From RYN-431 sp036388295 (lineage in GTDB: Bacteria; Planctomycetota; Phycisphaerae; Tepidisphaerales; Tepidisphaeraceae): 14,594 nt of DNA. The translations under genes and the position numbers were made by a program. Positions 6,744 to 13,622 of this stretch are shown one piece after another. Where the stretch lies: positions 1 through 14,594 of the forward strand of contig DASVSC010000034.1 in the NCBI GenBank assembly GCA_036388295.1. The letters are read 5' to 3'. How positions within the stretch are numbered: position 1 is the first letter of the stretch; every line of letters begins with the position of its first letter. The notes beneath the pieces are model-generated. The model did not search any database, had not been told where the DNA came from, and saw only the letters and a program-made list of their open reading frames with translations.

Positions 6744-8923
6744 GGGCTTATTGTAGCGGCGACGCCCGCGTCGCTCCCCGATCGCATGCCGCCCCAAATG
6801 CGTCGCGCCGCCGCCGCCAACACGACGGCCGCGCAGGCGAGCATCAGGGCGATCGCGATCAGCTGCACGTAGGCGTTAAACAGGATCTTGTCGTCCGGCA
6901 CCACTTGAGCCCACTGCGTGCGCATCGTTTCAATCAGGTTGACGACCATGATCGTCGCGGCCGAGCCAGTTGTGGTCGCGACGAAGCCCATCGGCAGCAG
7001 CGTCACCCACAGGTACCGGCTCCGGCCGCTGTTGACGAGGAAGCAGCTGACGACCGCCAGCGCGATCACCGCCAGCATCTGGTTGGCGATGCCGAACATG
7101 CGCCAGACGGTGGCGAAGTTGTCGCTGTTCATGAACCAGGCCCAGCCGAAGACGATCAGGCCGGTACTGACGATCGAGCCGGGAATCCAGCCGGGGCGGC
7201 CGAGCTTCGGGTGAATCTTGCCGGCGATTTCCTGCAAGAGGAACCGGCCGATGCGCGTGCCGGCGTCGATAGTCGTCAGGATGAACAGCGCCTCGAACAT
7301 CACCGCGAAGTGGTACCAATACGGCCACAGCTTCTTGAACGCCGACTCGGCCGAGGTCGACAGACTGGCGGCCGCCTGGTCGAAGATGTGCGCGATGCCG
7401 ACGGCCAGCGTGACGGCCCCGCCGGTGCGGCCGCGGAGGGGTTCCTGGGCAAGGGCTTCGTAGTCGCCCAAACGTTCGACATTGGTGTGTTCGATGCCGC
7501 CCGCCCCGCCGACTTGCGTGATCTTGTCCTGCCATTGCGGGACGTTGGCCAGGTCGGTGTTCATGGCGTAGTAATCCGCCGGCCCGAGCGACGCCGCCGC
7601 GATCAGCGCGACGACGCCGACGAGGCCTTCGATCAGCATCGCGCCGTAGCCGATGGTGCGCGCCTGGCTTTCGCGCATCAGCATCTTTGACGTGGTGCCG
7701 CTGCTGACGAGGGCGTGGAACCCGCTGATGGCCCCGCACATGATGGTGGTGAACAGGAACGGGAAGATCGACGCCGACCCGCCCAGCACCGGCCCGCCGG
7801 AGAGGAACGTGTGGTTGATGGCCGGCGCTTGCAGCTTCGGGTTGGCGATCAGCACGCCGAAGACGAGCAACCCGATCGTGCCGATTTTCAGGAAGCTGCT
7901 GAGATAATCCCGCGGCGCCAGCAGCACCCACACCGGCAGCACCGCCGCGACGAAGCCGTAGATGGCCATCGCCCAGGTGACCTGCAGCTGGGTCATGTCG
8001 AACCAATGGCCGAAGCCGCTGTCCTTGACCATGCCGCCTAGGAACGTGGCCACCAGCGTGAGCAGGCCGCCGATGATGCTGGCTTCGATCGTGTGGCCAG
8101 GGCGGATCTTGTACATCCAGAGGCCAACGAGGAGTGCGATGGGAATGGTGGCGGCGATGGTGAAGACGCCCCAGCTGGAGCCGGGGATGAGGCGAACGGC
8201 CCTCGGACCAAGATGGTATTCGATCCGGTCTACCGTACGGACCGTTTGGGACAGTTCAGCTCTTAGCTTGAATGGTTCTGCAATCTTCTCGCGCCGACGG
8301 CCTCCGTCGGAAACGATTTCGCCGCCCGCATCCGCAACCGATTCTTCAGGGCGGTTAACTGTGAATGTGGATGTTAAACCGCTGGGCTTCAATCCAGCGT
8401 CGGGCGTAACTTGATAGACGAGCATAGTATTAGGTGAAAATCTCGCCTCTTCCCCGCCCAGCGCTTTTACCACGACTTTCCCCAGCCCCGCCAGGGCCAC
8501 GATCAGGATCAGCACGATCGCGATCGTCGCCGCCGTGCCGGCCGTTCTACCAATGTCCGTAAACGCGATTTGGGCCAGGCTTTTGCCGTCGCGGCGGGTG
8601 CTGGCGACCATCACCAGGAAGTCCTGCACCGCCCCCGCCAGGCAGACGCCGACGACGATCCAGAGCAGGCCCGGCAGGAACCCGAACTGCGCCGCCAGCA
8701 CTGGGCCGATCAGCGGCCCCGCCCCGCTGATGGCGGCGAAGTGGTGGCCGAACAACACCCACTTGCTGGTCGGGTGGTAGTTCTGCCCGTCGTTAAACCG
8801 TTCGGCCGGCGTTTGACGCAAATCGTCCAGTACCGCCACGCGGGCGGCCAGGAACGCGCTGTAGTAGCGGTACGCGATCGCGAAAACGCACAAAACCCCA
8901 AGAAGCAACGGCATGGCGTGCAT
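6740..8923 (-). CDS. cstA: CstA-family carbon starvation protein / peptide or pyruvate transporter
   Basis: A 727-residue polytopic inner-membrane protein. CstA signatures are clear: HHFAAISGAGPLIGPVLAAQFG (60-81), GAVQDFL, SWGVFTIAATIPIALL (250-264), CGAISGFHALVSSGTTSKML, LFILTTIDAGTRIGRF and NSDNFATVWRMFGIANQML. Members import peptides or pyruvate, typically during carbon limitation; the substrate here cannot be read from sequence. Between KVVVKAL (ending 155) and SSWGVFT (249 on) there is an extra stretch of about 93 hydrophilic residues, absent in the classical CstA as I know it. The start at 8923 (second ATG at 8914) has no good Shine-Dalgarno, so the exact start is uncertain. Its stop overlaps the DUF971 start. 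It is divergent from the response regulator at 9267, which could control it, but there is no direct evidence. Confidence 0.93.
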   Translation of the reverse strand: MHAMPLLLGVLCVFAIAYRYYSAFLAARVAVLDDLRQTPAERFNDGQNYHPTSKWVLFGHHFAAISGAGPLIGPVLAAQFGFLPGLLWIVVGVCLAGAVQDFLVMVASTRRDGKSLAQIAFTDIGRTAGTAATIAIVLILIVALAGLGKVVVKALGGEEARFSPNTMLVYQVTPDAGLKPSGLTSTFTVNRPEESVADAGGEIVSDGGRRREKIAEPFKLRAELSQTVRTVDRIEYHLGPRAVRLIPGSSWGVFTIAATIPIALLVGLWMYKIRPGHTIEASIIGGLLTLVATFLGGMVKDSGFGHWFDMTQLQVTWAMAIYGFVAAVLPVWVLLAPRDYLSSFLKIGTIGLLVFGVLIANPKLQAPAINHTFLSGGPVLGGSASIFPFLFTTIMCGAISGFHALVSSGTTSKMLMRESQARTIGYGAMLIEGLVGVVALIAAASLGPADYYAMNTDLANVPQWQDKITQVGGAGGIEHTNVERLGDYEALAQEPLRGRTGGAVTLAVGIAHIFDQAAASLSTSAESAFKKLWPYWYHFAVMFEALFILTTIDAGTRIGRFLLQEIAGKIHPKLGRPGWIPGSIVSTGLIVFGWAWFMNSDNFATVWRMFGIANQMLAVIALAVVSCFLVNSGRSRYLWVTLLPMGFVATTTGSAATIMVVNLIETMRTQWAQVVPDDKILFNAYVQLIAIALMLACAAVVLAAAARRIWGGMRSGSDAGVAATISP
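6750..6755 (-). promoter_or_regulatory. Possible -10 element (TACAAT) for a leaderless DUF971 transcript
   Basis: On the minus strand TACAAT lies inside the end of the cstA gene, six bases before the DUF971 ATG. A transcript from it would begin at or next to the start codon. There is no convincing -35 and no Shine-Dalgarno. The same spacing is seen before 11487 and 12951. Confidence 0.3.
8177..8455 (-). other. Lower-GC insertion within the cstA-like gene (residues about 157-249)
   Basis: This in-frame segment separates two conserved transmembrane parts of CstA. By my count 8221-8460 is about 55% GC against about 70% for a sampled line of the gene (7921-7980). It encodes hydrophilic sequence and includes a perfect 7-bp hairpin, CCGACGG-CCT-CCGTCGG (8294-8310), read as SDGGRRR. 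It would form a soluble loop of unknown function. Its boundaries are estimated from where recognisable CstA sequence stops and resumes. Confidence 0.65.
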
Positions 8924-8984
8924 CGGGGCAGGATGACGGAATCACAAATCCGAATCAAATCCGCGGGCGGAATGGGAAGAAGTT

Positions 8985-9169
8985 CACCACGGAGGCACGG
9001 AGGAAGAAATAAGCTGGAAACAATCACACGACGTCACCTCCGGCTCCCTCTCCCGGCGTACCGGGATAGGGAGCCGGAGCGATTCGATTGAGGCACTTCA
9101 CCGTGTCAATCAACGTCATTCAATTTCTCCGTGTCTCCGTGTCTCCGTGTCTCTGTGCCTCCGTGGTGC
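8985..9169. repeat. Family B inverted repeat in the divergent cstA / response-regulator gap
   Basis: CACCACGGAGGCACGGAG (8985-9002) pairs with the reverse complement of about 9150-9168; the right side continues inward as tandem GTGTCTCC units (9127-9155). The arms enclose a complete family A hairpin (9039-9078). The 343-bp gap 8924-9266 contains no credible gene. Besides these repeats it must hold the promoters of both divergent genes, of which I can see none convincingly. Confidence 0.8.
9039..9078. repeat. Family A hairpin nested inside the family B repeat
   Basis: TCCGGCTCCCTCTCCCGG (9039-9056) and its reverse complement (9061-9078) form an 18-bp stem with one mismatch and a CGTA loop. 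The core CTCCCTCTCCCGG matches the copies near 5082 and 12757. Confidence 0.85.
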
Positions 9170-9266
9170 ACCTCTGCTATTCGCGTTCGTATTTCTACAG
9201 CACTTCGTTAAGTCCGCGTTAGCACCTTGACAGTTCCGCCGCGTCCGCCGGAAATGGCGGCAACAG

Positions 9267-10022
9267 ATGACCCTTATGACCAAGACCAGCGACGCCAAGC
9301 GGACGCCGACGGCCAAATTGGGCAAGACCGTTCTCATCGCCGACGACGAGCAGGACCTGGTCGAGCTCATCGGATTCAACCTGCAGCGCAACGGCTACGA
9401 CGTGCTCAGCGCCACCGACGGCACCACCGCGCTGAAGCTCGCCCAGCAGCACACGCCCGACCTGATCGTGCTGGACGTGATGATGCCGGGCCTCGACGGC
9501 ACCGAGGTCTGCCGCCGATTGAAGGGTGACCCGAAGACGGCGAAAATCCCCGTCGTGATGCTCACGGCCAAGGGCGAAGAGACCGACGTCGTCGTCGGCC
9601 TGACGCTGGGCGCGGACGACTACGTCACCAAGCCGTTCAGCATGAAGATTCTGCTGGCCCGCCTGGCGAGCGTGCTGCGTCGCCACGACGGCGCGGCCGC
9701 CGGCGAGCCGACCGACCTGCTCAAGGCCGGCCCGCTGACCATCGACCCGCACCAGCACCAGGCCACTGTCGACGGAGAAGTGCTCAAGCTCACGCTGACC
9801 GAGTTCAAATTGCTGACGGCCCTCGTCCAGGCCCGTGGCCGCGTGCTGAGCCGCGACCAGTTGATGGACAAGGCCATGGGCAGCGACGTGTTCGTCACCG
9901 ACCGCGCCATCGACGTGCACGTCACCGCCATCCGCCGCAAGCTCGGCATCGCGGCGTACCTGGTCCACACCGTGCGCGGCGTCGGCTACCGCTTGCAGGA
10001 AACGCCCGGCGAAGGGGAGTGA
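9267..10022 (+). CDS. PhoB/OmpR-family winged-helix response regulator
   Basis: A 251-residue transcription factor. Residues about 19-138 are a receiver with D26-D27, phospho-acceptor D70 (PDLIVLDVMMPGLDG), T100 and K122-P123 (GADDYVTKPF). Residues about 150-246 are an OmpR-type winged helix with LTLTEFKLLTALVQARGRVLSR, the recognition region VFVTDRAIDVHVTAIRRKLG and the closing wing VHTVRGVGYRL. It should bind DNA as a dimer when phosphorylated. The ATG at 9267 is taken as the start; one at 9276 is equally possible, and neither has a strong Shine-Dalgarno. It looks PhoB-like overall, but no PhoR, Pst or PhoU gene is near, so I do not name it. The gene after it is on the opposite strand, so it appears monocistronic and orphan. 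Confidence 0.92.
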   Translation: MTLMTKTSDAKRTPTAKLGKTVLIADDEQDLVELIGFNLQRNGYDVLSATDGTTALKLAQQHTPDLIVLDVMMPGLDGTEVCRRLKGDPKTAKIPVVMLTAKGEETDVVVGLTLGADDYVTKPFSMKILLARLASVLRRHDGAAAGEPTDLLKAGPLTIDPHQHQATVDGEVLKLTLTEFKLLTALVQARGRVLSRDQLMDKAMGSDVFVTDRAIDVHVTAIRRKLGIAAYLVHTVRGVGYRLQETPGEGE

Positions 10023-10091
10023 AGTACGCCGATTCGGTTTAGAGCAATCTCCAGTCCAATGCATCGCGGGGGGCGGCGACACTGTCCGTAC

Positions 10092-10117
10092 GGCCTGGCG
10101 ACTTAAGTCGCCAGGCC
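10092..10117. repeat. Family C: perfect 26-bp palindrome between convergent genes
   Basis: GGCCTGGCGACTT is followed directly by its exact reverse complement, giving a 26-bp palindrome with no loop. It lies in the 131-bp gap between the convergent response regulator and SGNH hydrolase genes. It has no T-run, so a terminator role is only possible. It could also be a protein-binding dyad or a mobile palindromic repeat unit. Confidence 0.85.
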
Positions 10118-10153
10118 ACAGGGTGGGTCGAAGCTCATCTAGCGTTCGGTTCC

Positions 10154-11296
10154 CTACAGCGCGACCAGCACACGCGCCAGCAGTTCGTTCATCACCTCAT
10201 ACCCTTTGGCCGTCATGTGCGCGTCGTTGGTCATCAGCCCTTGGCGACGGCCGTCGGCGAAGGCGGCGTACGGGTCCAGGAACGCAAAGCCGTGGCCCGG
10301 CGCGGTCGCCCGCAGGCGGGCGTTGAGCGTGCGGGCGCGGGGGTCGACGCCCGCCTCCGGCTGCGGCAGCATGCCGACCAGCGCGATGCGCGCGTTCGGC
10401 AGTCGCTCGCGTAAGGCGGCGACGACGGCGAGCACGCCGCGGTGGATCTGCCGGTCGGTGCCGCTGGTCATCGGGTTTTTGAAGTTGTTCGTGCCGATCA
10501 TCACCACGACCGTGCGGGGCTTGAAGGCGTCGAACAGTCCGTCCTCGATGCGTGTCATCAGTTGCCGCGTGCTGTCGCCGGAGATGCCGAGGTTGAGCGC
10601 CCCGTTGAACAGCTTCTGCCAAGAGCGGCGGCCGACGGTGGCGTAGCGTTCGGCGTGGGAATCGCCGAAGACGGCGATGTCGGCATCGCTGCGGTTCGCC
10701 GCCCTCTGCTGCCGGGCCGCCTCGCTGGCCCAGGAACTGTTGGGCCCGAAATGGCCGCCGTGGGTGGTGTCGGAGGGCGTCTGGCCGGCCGGGGCCGTGT
10801 GCTGGCGAAGGATGATCCGCTCCACCCCCACGGCCACCGGATTGAACGGCAGGCCCGCCAGCCGCAGCACGTCGTGGCCGGTGCCGCCGTTGATCAGGAC
10901 TTTGTCGAACGCGCTCGACGCGATCGTGTAGCGGCCGCTCACCCGCACCGTGTTCGGGGTGATTTCGGCAGTCCGCGTGCCTTTGTCCATCGTGTAGGAC
11001 GTCGTCACGACCAGCGTCGGCCCGGCGTTTCCCGTGTCCACGGGACGGCCGGCGGTGTCCAGGTGCTGCAGGCTGACAAAGCTGATTTGCGTCTGGCCGT
11101 TCGGCATGGTCTGGACGCGCACGCTGTCAGCGCCGTCGGTGCCGTTGACGTACAGCGTCCGATCACCCACAAAGGCCCGCACCTCGACGGAGCCGCTGCC
11201 GGCGTCGCGGACGATCGTTCGCAGGGCCGTCGTACTGGCGTAGCGTCGATCTTCCAAGGGCTCGACGACCGCCCGCGACGCGTGATTCAACAACAT
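10154..11296 (-). CDS. Exported SGNH/GDSL-family hydrolase with planctomycete-type N-terminus
   Basis: A 380-residue protein in two halves. Residues 1-21 (RAVVEPLEDRRYAS) resemble the LEPR-XLL-like N-terminus of planctomycete exported surface proteins. Residues about 35-165 are Gly/Asp/Asn-rich and beta-like, with two RTX-resembling motifs (VNGTDGADSVRV and INGGTGHDVLRL). Residues about 203-380 form an SGNH hydrolase: IAVFGDSHAE with nucleophile S213, block II NLGISGD (G240), block III MIGTNN (N270) and a C-terminal TNDAHMTAKGY with H360. Such enzymes hydrolyse esters of lipids or carbohydrates; the substrate is unknown. The usual DxxH pair is altered: the residue three before H360 is N357, with D358 one closer. 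The start ATG has a GAAGGG-like site about eight bases upstream. There is no canonical signal peptide, so export is inferred from family resemblance. It appears monocistronic. Confidence 0.87.
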   Translation of the reverse strand: MLLNHASRAVVEPLEDRRYASTTALRTIVRDAGSGSVEVRAFVGDRTLYVNGTDGADSVRVQTMPNGQTQISFVSLQHLDTAGRPVDTGNAGPTLVVTTSYTMDKGTRTAEITPNTVRVSGRYTIASSAFDKVLINGGTGHDVLRLAGLPFNPVAVGVERIILRQHTAPAGQTPSDTTHGGHFGPNSSWASEAARQQRAANRSDADIAVFGDSHAERYATVGRRSWQKLFNGALNLGISGDSTRQLMTRIEDGLFDAFKPRTVVVMIGTNNFKNPMTSGTDRQIHRGVLAVVAALRERLPNARIALVGMLPQPEAGVDPRARTLNARLRATAPGHGFAFLDPYAAFADGRRQGLMTNDAHMTAKGYEVMNELLARVLVAL

Positions 11297-11474
11297 CCGA
11301 TAACCCTTCCCTACGAATCCTCAATCGGCCGGCACGCCTGTCCAAGGACGCTGTCGCCGGCCGGCCATTTCAATCCTGACGTGTTTATCGTCCCGGTGAG
11401 ACCGTCGGCCGCTCCCCTGCTGGGCACCGGCCAGACACGACGGCGTTAAGAGACGAAATCGGCAACTTAGCGCC

Positions 11475-11480
11475 TATTGT
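11475..11480 (+). promoter_or_regulatory. Possible -10 element (TATTGT) for a leaderless DUF748 transcript
   Basis: TATTGT ends six bases before the ATG at 11487. No Shine-Dalgarno lies in those bases and no good -35 is found at 16-18 bp spacing. Confidence 0.3.
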
Positions 11481-11486
11481 TTAGAC

Positions 11487-12713
11487 ATGTCCGACGCCCC
11501 GGCCGAAACGCCCGCCCCGCCCGTTGCCGCCGATGCCGACCCGGCGGCCGAGGCCCGGCGCGCCAAAGCTGTCCGCAAGCACGCCCGCTGGCGACGCGTC
11601 CGCCGCACGATCGGCGTGCTGATCCTGCTGATGATCGCCGCCATCGGCGTCGGCCGCATCTATCTCGGGCCCTGGCTCACGTGGTACGTCAACCGCGTGA
11701 TCGACCAGAACAAGTTGTACGACGGCAACATCAAAGGCATTAATATCAGCCTCTGGCAGGGCGAATATTCGATCCAGAAAATCAAACTGCTCAAAACGAC
11801 CGGCAGCGTAGCGTCGCCCTTCTTCGAATGCGACCGCCTGGACATTCGCGTCGACTGGAACGCGTTGCGCCACGGCCGGGTCACGGCGAACGTCTACGTC
11901 GAGCGGCCGAAAATCAACATCGTCGCCGCCGAGCGCGAATCCGAATCCCAAACCGGCACCGCCAGCGGCGCGGGACCGTGGCTGGGCATCCTGCGCGATC
12001 TGGCCCCGTTCGAAATCAACTCCGCCGTCGTCCACCAGGGCGAGCTGCATTTCCAGGCCCACCACACCACGCCGCAGGTCGACATCTTCCTCAGCCAGTT
12101 GAACGTGCAGGTGACGAACCTGACGAACGTCGAGGACCGCACCACGCCGCTCAACGCACGCGTCGACATCACCGGCAAGGCCATGGACAGCGGCGACCTC
12201 GAATGCCACGTCAAGTTCAACCCGTTCAGCTACCGCCCCACGTTCCAGCTGGCCCTGCGATTGCTGCGCCTCGACGTGGCGAAACTTAACCCGTTCACGA
12301 AGGCGTACGGCGACTTCGACTTCGAGAACGGCTACTTCGATCTGGTCGTCGAAATGAACAGCCGCGAAGGCATGCTGGACGGCTACGCCAAGCCCCTGTT
12401 CCGCGACCTGCAGATTTTCGGCGCCCGTGACTTCAAGGGGAACATCTTCAACGCCTTCTACCAGGCGTTGCTGGGCGTCGGCGAGTTCACGCTGCAGAAC
12501 CAGCCACGCGACCAGTTCGGGACGAACATCCCGATCGGCGGCATCCTGAACGCCCCCAGCCCGGACCTGCTGACGACGATCTTCAACGTGCTGCGCAACG
12601 CCTTTATCCGCGCCTACACGCCCCGCCTGGAAGGCCGCGTGCCGGACATGAGCGGCTTGGAGTTCCAGCCCGGAACGGTGCTGTCGCCGGGGGCGCCGCC
12701 GACAGGGAATTAA
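11487..12713 (+). CDS. DUF748/AsmA-like membrane-anchored protein
   Basis: A 408-residue protein with an Ala/Pro-rich start, a basic stretch (RKHARWRRVRR, 30-40) and one transmembrane helix at about 41-60. The rest is predicted periplasmic. After the helix it follows the DUF748 pattern: GPWLTWYVNRVIDQ, ISLWQGEYSIQKIKLLK, a segment FFECDRLDIRVDWNALRHG, then VTANVYVERPKINIV. DUF748 proteins are related to the AsmA/TamB-like superfamily linked to outer-membrane lipid or protein handling; the exact role is unknown. It is shorter than the large AsmA-like proteins, which often exceed 600 residues. The start at 11487 has no Shine-Dalgarno but a -10-like TATTGT just upstream. It stands alone on this strand, 237 bp before the globin lipoprotein gene. 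The family call is by sequence pattern. Confidence 0.75.
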   Translation: MSDAPAETPAPPVAADADPAAEARRAKAVRKHARWRRVRRTIGVLILLMIAAIGVGRIYLGPWLTWYVNRVIDQNKLYDGNIKGINISLWQGEYSIQKIKLLKTTGSVASPFFECDRLDIRVDWNALRHGRVTANVYVERPKINIVAAERESESQTGTASGAGPWLGILRDLAPFEINSAVVHQGELHFQAHHTTPQVDIFLSQLNVQVTNLTNVEDRTTPLNARVDITGKAMDSGDLECHVKFNPFSYRPTFQLALRLLRLDVAKLNPFTKAYGDFDFENGYFDLVVEMNSREGMLDGYAKPLFRDLQIFGARDFKGNIFNAFYQALLGVGEFTLQNQPRDQFGTNIPIGGILNAPSPDLLTTIFNVLRNAFIRAYTPRLEGRVPDMSGLEFQPGTVLSPGAPPTGN

Positions 12714-12756
12714 TTCGCTCCGATCAGGCACGAACTGAATCACGCACCCACTCTGG

Positions 12757-12841
12757 CTCCCTCTCCCGATACCCCGGGAGAGGGGTGGGGAGAGTGGCTT
12801 TTTCGAACTGACTGAAACCAACCCTGTCCCGGCCTACCGGG
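12757..12841. repeat. Family A repeat copies after the DUF748 gene
   Basis: CCCTCTCCCG (12759-12768) and CGGGAGAGGG (12775-12784) form a 10-bp perfect stem with loop ATACCC; GTGGGGAGAG follows and a T5 run lies at 12799-12803. A decayed second unit, CCCGG-CCTA-CCGGG, is at 12828-12841. It fills part of the 237-bp gap 12714-12950 and could end the DUF748 transcript, but the T-run is about 14 bases from the stem, so it is not a classical terminator. Confidence 0.75.
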
Positions 12842-12939
12842 AAGCGAAAACCGAACGGCCACTGAGCAGCTTTTCATGCTTTCGCCGCTGCGTAATTAAT
12901 CCGATATTTTGTCCGGTGCACCCGTTCCGGCGGCAGGCA

Positions 12940-12945
12940 TATAGT
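12940..12945 (+). promoter_or_regulatory. Possible -10 element (TATAGT) for a leaderless globin-lipoprotein transcript
   Basis: TATAGT ends five bases before the ATG at 12951. There is no Shine-Dalgarno in the gap and no matched -35 at normal spacing (a TTGTCC at 12909-12914 is too far, 25 bp). Confidence 0.3.
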
Positions 12946-12950
12946 CGGAC

Positions 12951-13565
12951 ATGATTCACGCGCGTTTTCTCCCGTCACTGCTTGCCGCCGCTGTCTTTGT
13001 ATGTGCCGGGTGCGGCGCGACCGAGAAAGAACAAAAAGACGCCGACTTCCACACCAGCGGCAATCGTGAGGCCGACCAGCGCGCCGAAGAAACCGTCGCC
13101 AAGACCCAGCAGCTGCGCGGCGAGGGGATGAACCAGACCGACACCCACCGCACCCTTTATTCCCGACTGGGCGGCGACGCGGGCCTGAAGTCCATTGTCA
13201 GCGACTGGATCGATCGCGCCATCGCCGACCCGCGCGTGAACTGGAAACGCGTGGGCGTCAAAAGCGGCGGCTTGCTCGGCGTCGGCGACAAGGACATGAC
13301 TTGGCAGCCGACCCAGGCGCGGATCGACGAAATGAAAAAGCACATCGTCCAGATGCTCGCCTTGGCCAGCGGCGGCCCCGCGCACTACGACGGCCGCGAC
13401 ATGAAAAACAGCCACGCGGGCATGAAGATTAGCAACACCGAGTTCGACGCCGCCGTCGGCGACCTGCAGGCCGCCATGGAAGCCCATAAGGTCCAGACGC
13501 AGGAAATCAAGGAATTGCTGGCGATCGTCGAAAGCACACGCGAGCAGATTGTGGAAGAACGCTAG
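12951..13565 (+). CDS. Predicted lipoprotein with group-1 truncated globin (trHbN-like) domain
   Basis: A 204-residue protein. Residues 1-21 are a short signal ending in VCAGC, a likely lipobox with lipidated C21 (the -3 residue is Cys rather than the usual Leu). Residues about 25-65 are a charged linker. Residues about 68-204 follow the group-1 truncated globin pattern: LYSRLGGDAGLKSIV, DRAIADPRV, HIVQMLALASGGPAHYDGRD, proximal His H155 in NSHAGMKI, then FDAAVGDLQAAM and the C-terminal helix. These 2-on-2 haem proteins bind O2, NO or CO. The usual helix-B FY pair, whose Tyr stabilises ligand, is WI here (86-87), and the C-E region has a Gly-rich insert (about 98-120, VKSGGLLGVGDKD). Placement outside the cytoplasmic membrane is inferred. 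Expression may be leaderless. It converges on the protease gene. Confidence 0.85.
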   Translation: MIHARFLPSLLAAAVFVCAGCGATEKEQKDADFHTSGNREADQRAEETVAKTQQLRGEGMNQTDTHRTLYSRLGGDAGLKSIVSDWIDRAIADPRVNWKRVGVKSGGLLGVGDKDMTWQPTQARIDEMKKHIVQMLALASGGPAHYDGRDMKNSHAGMKISNTEFDAAVGDLQAAMEAHKVQTQEIKELLAIVESTREQIVEER

Positions 13566-13622
13566 GCGGTACCGCGTAAGCCTGTGGCACCGGAAGAATC
13601 TTCGCGCAGTTAGCCGGTTCGC

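Noticed and set aside
9227..9232. TTGACA, a perfect -35 hexamer upstream of the PhoB-type gene
   Set aside because: No acceptable -10 occurs 16-18 bp downstream (GGAAAT at best), so a promoter is not supported.
12759..12803. Classical intrinsic terminator after the DUF748 gene
   Set aside because: The stem is strong but the T5 run begins about 14 bases after it, so the canonical arrangement is not met.
11481..12821. Minus-strand open frame opposite the DUF748 gene
   Set aside because: Begins in the family A repeat and mirrors the coding strand, with no motif and biased composition.
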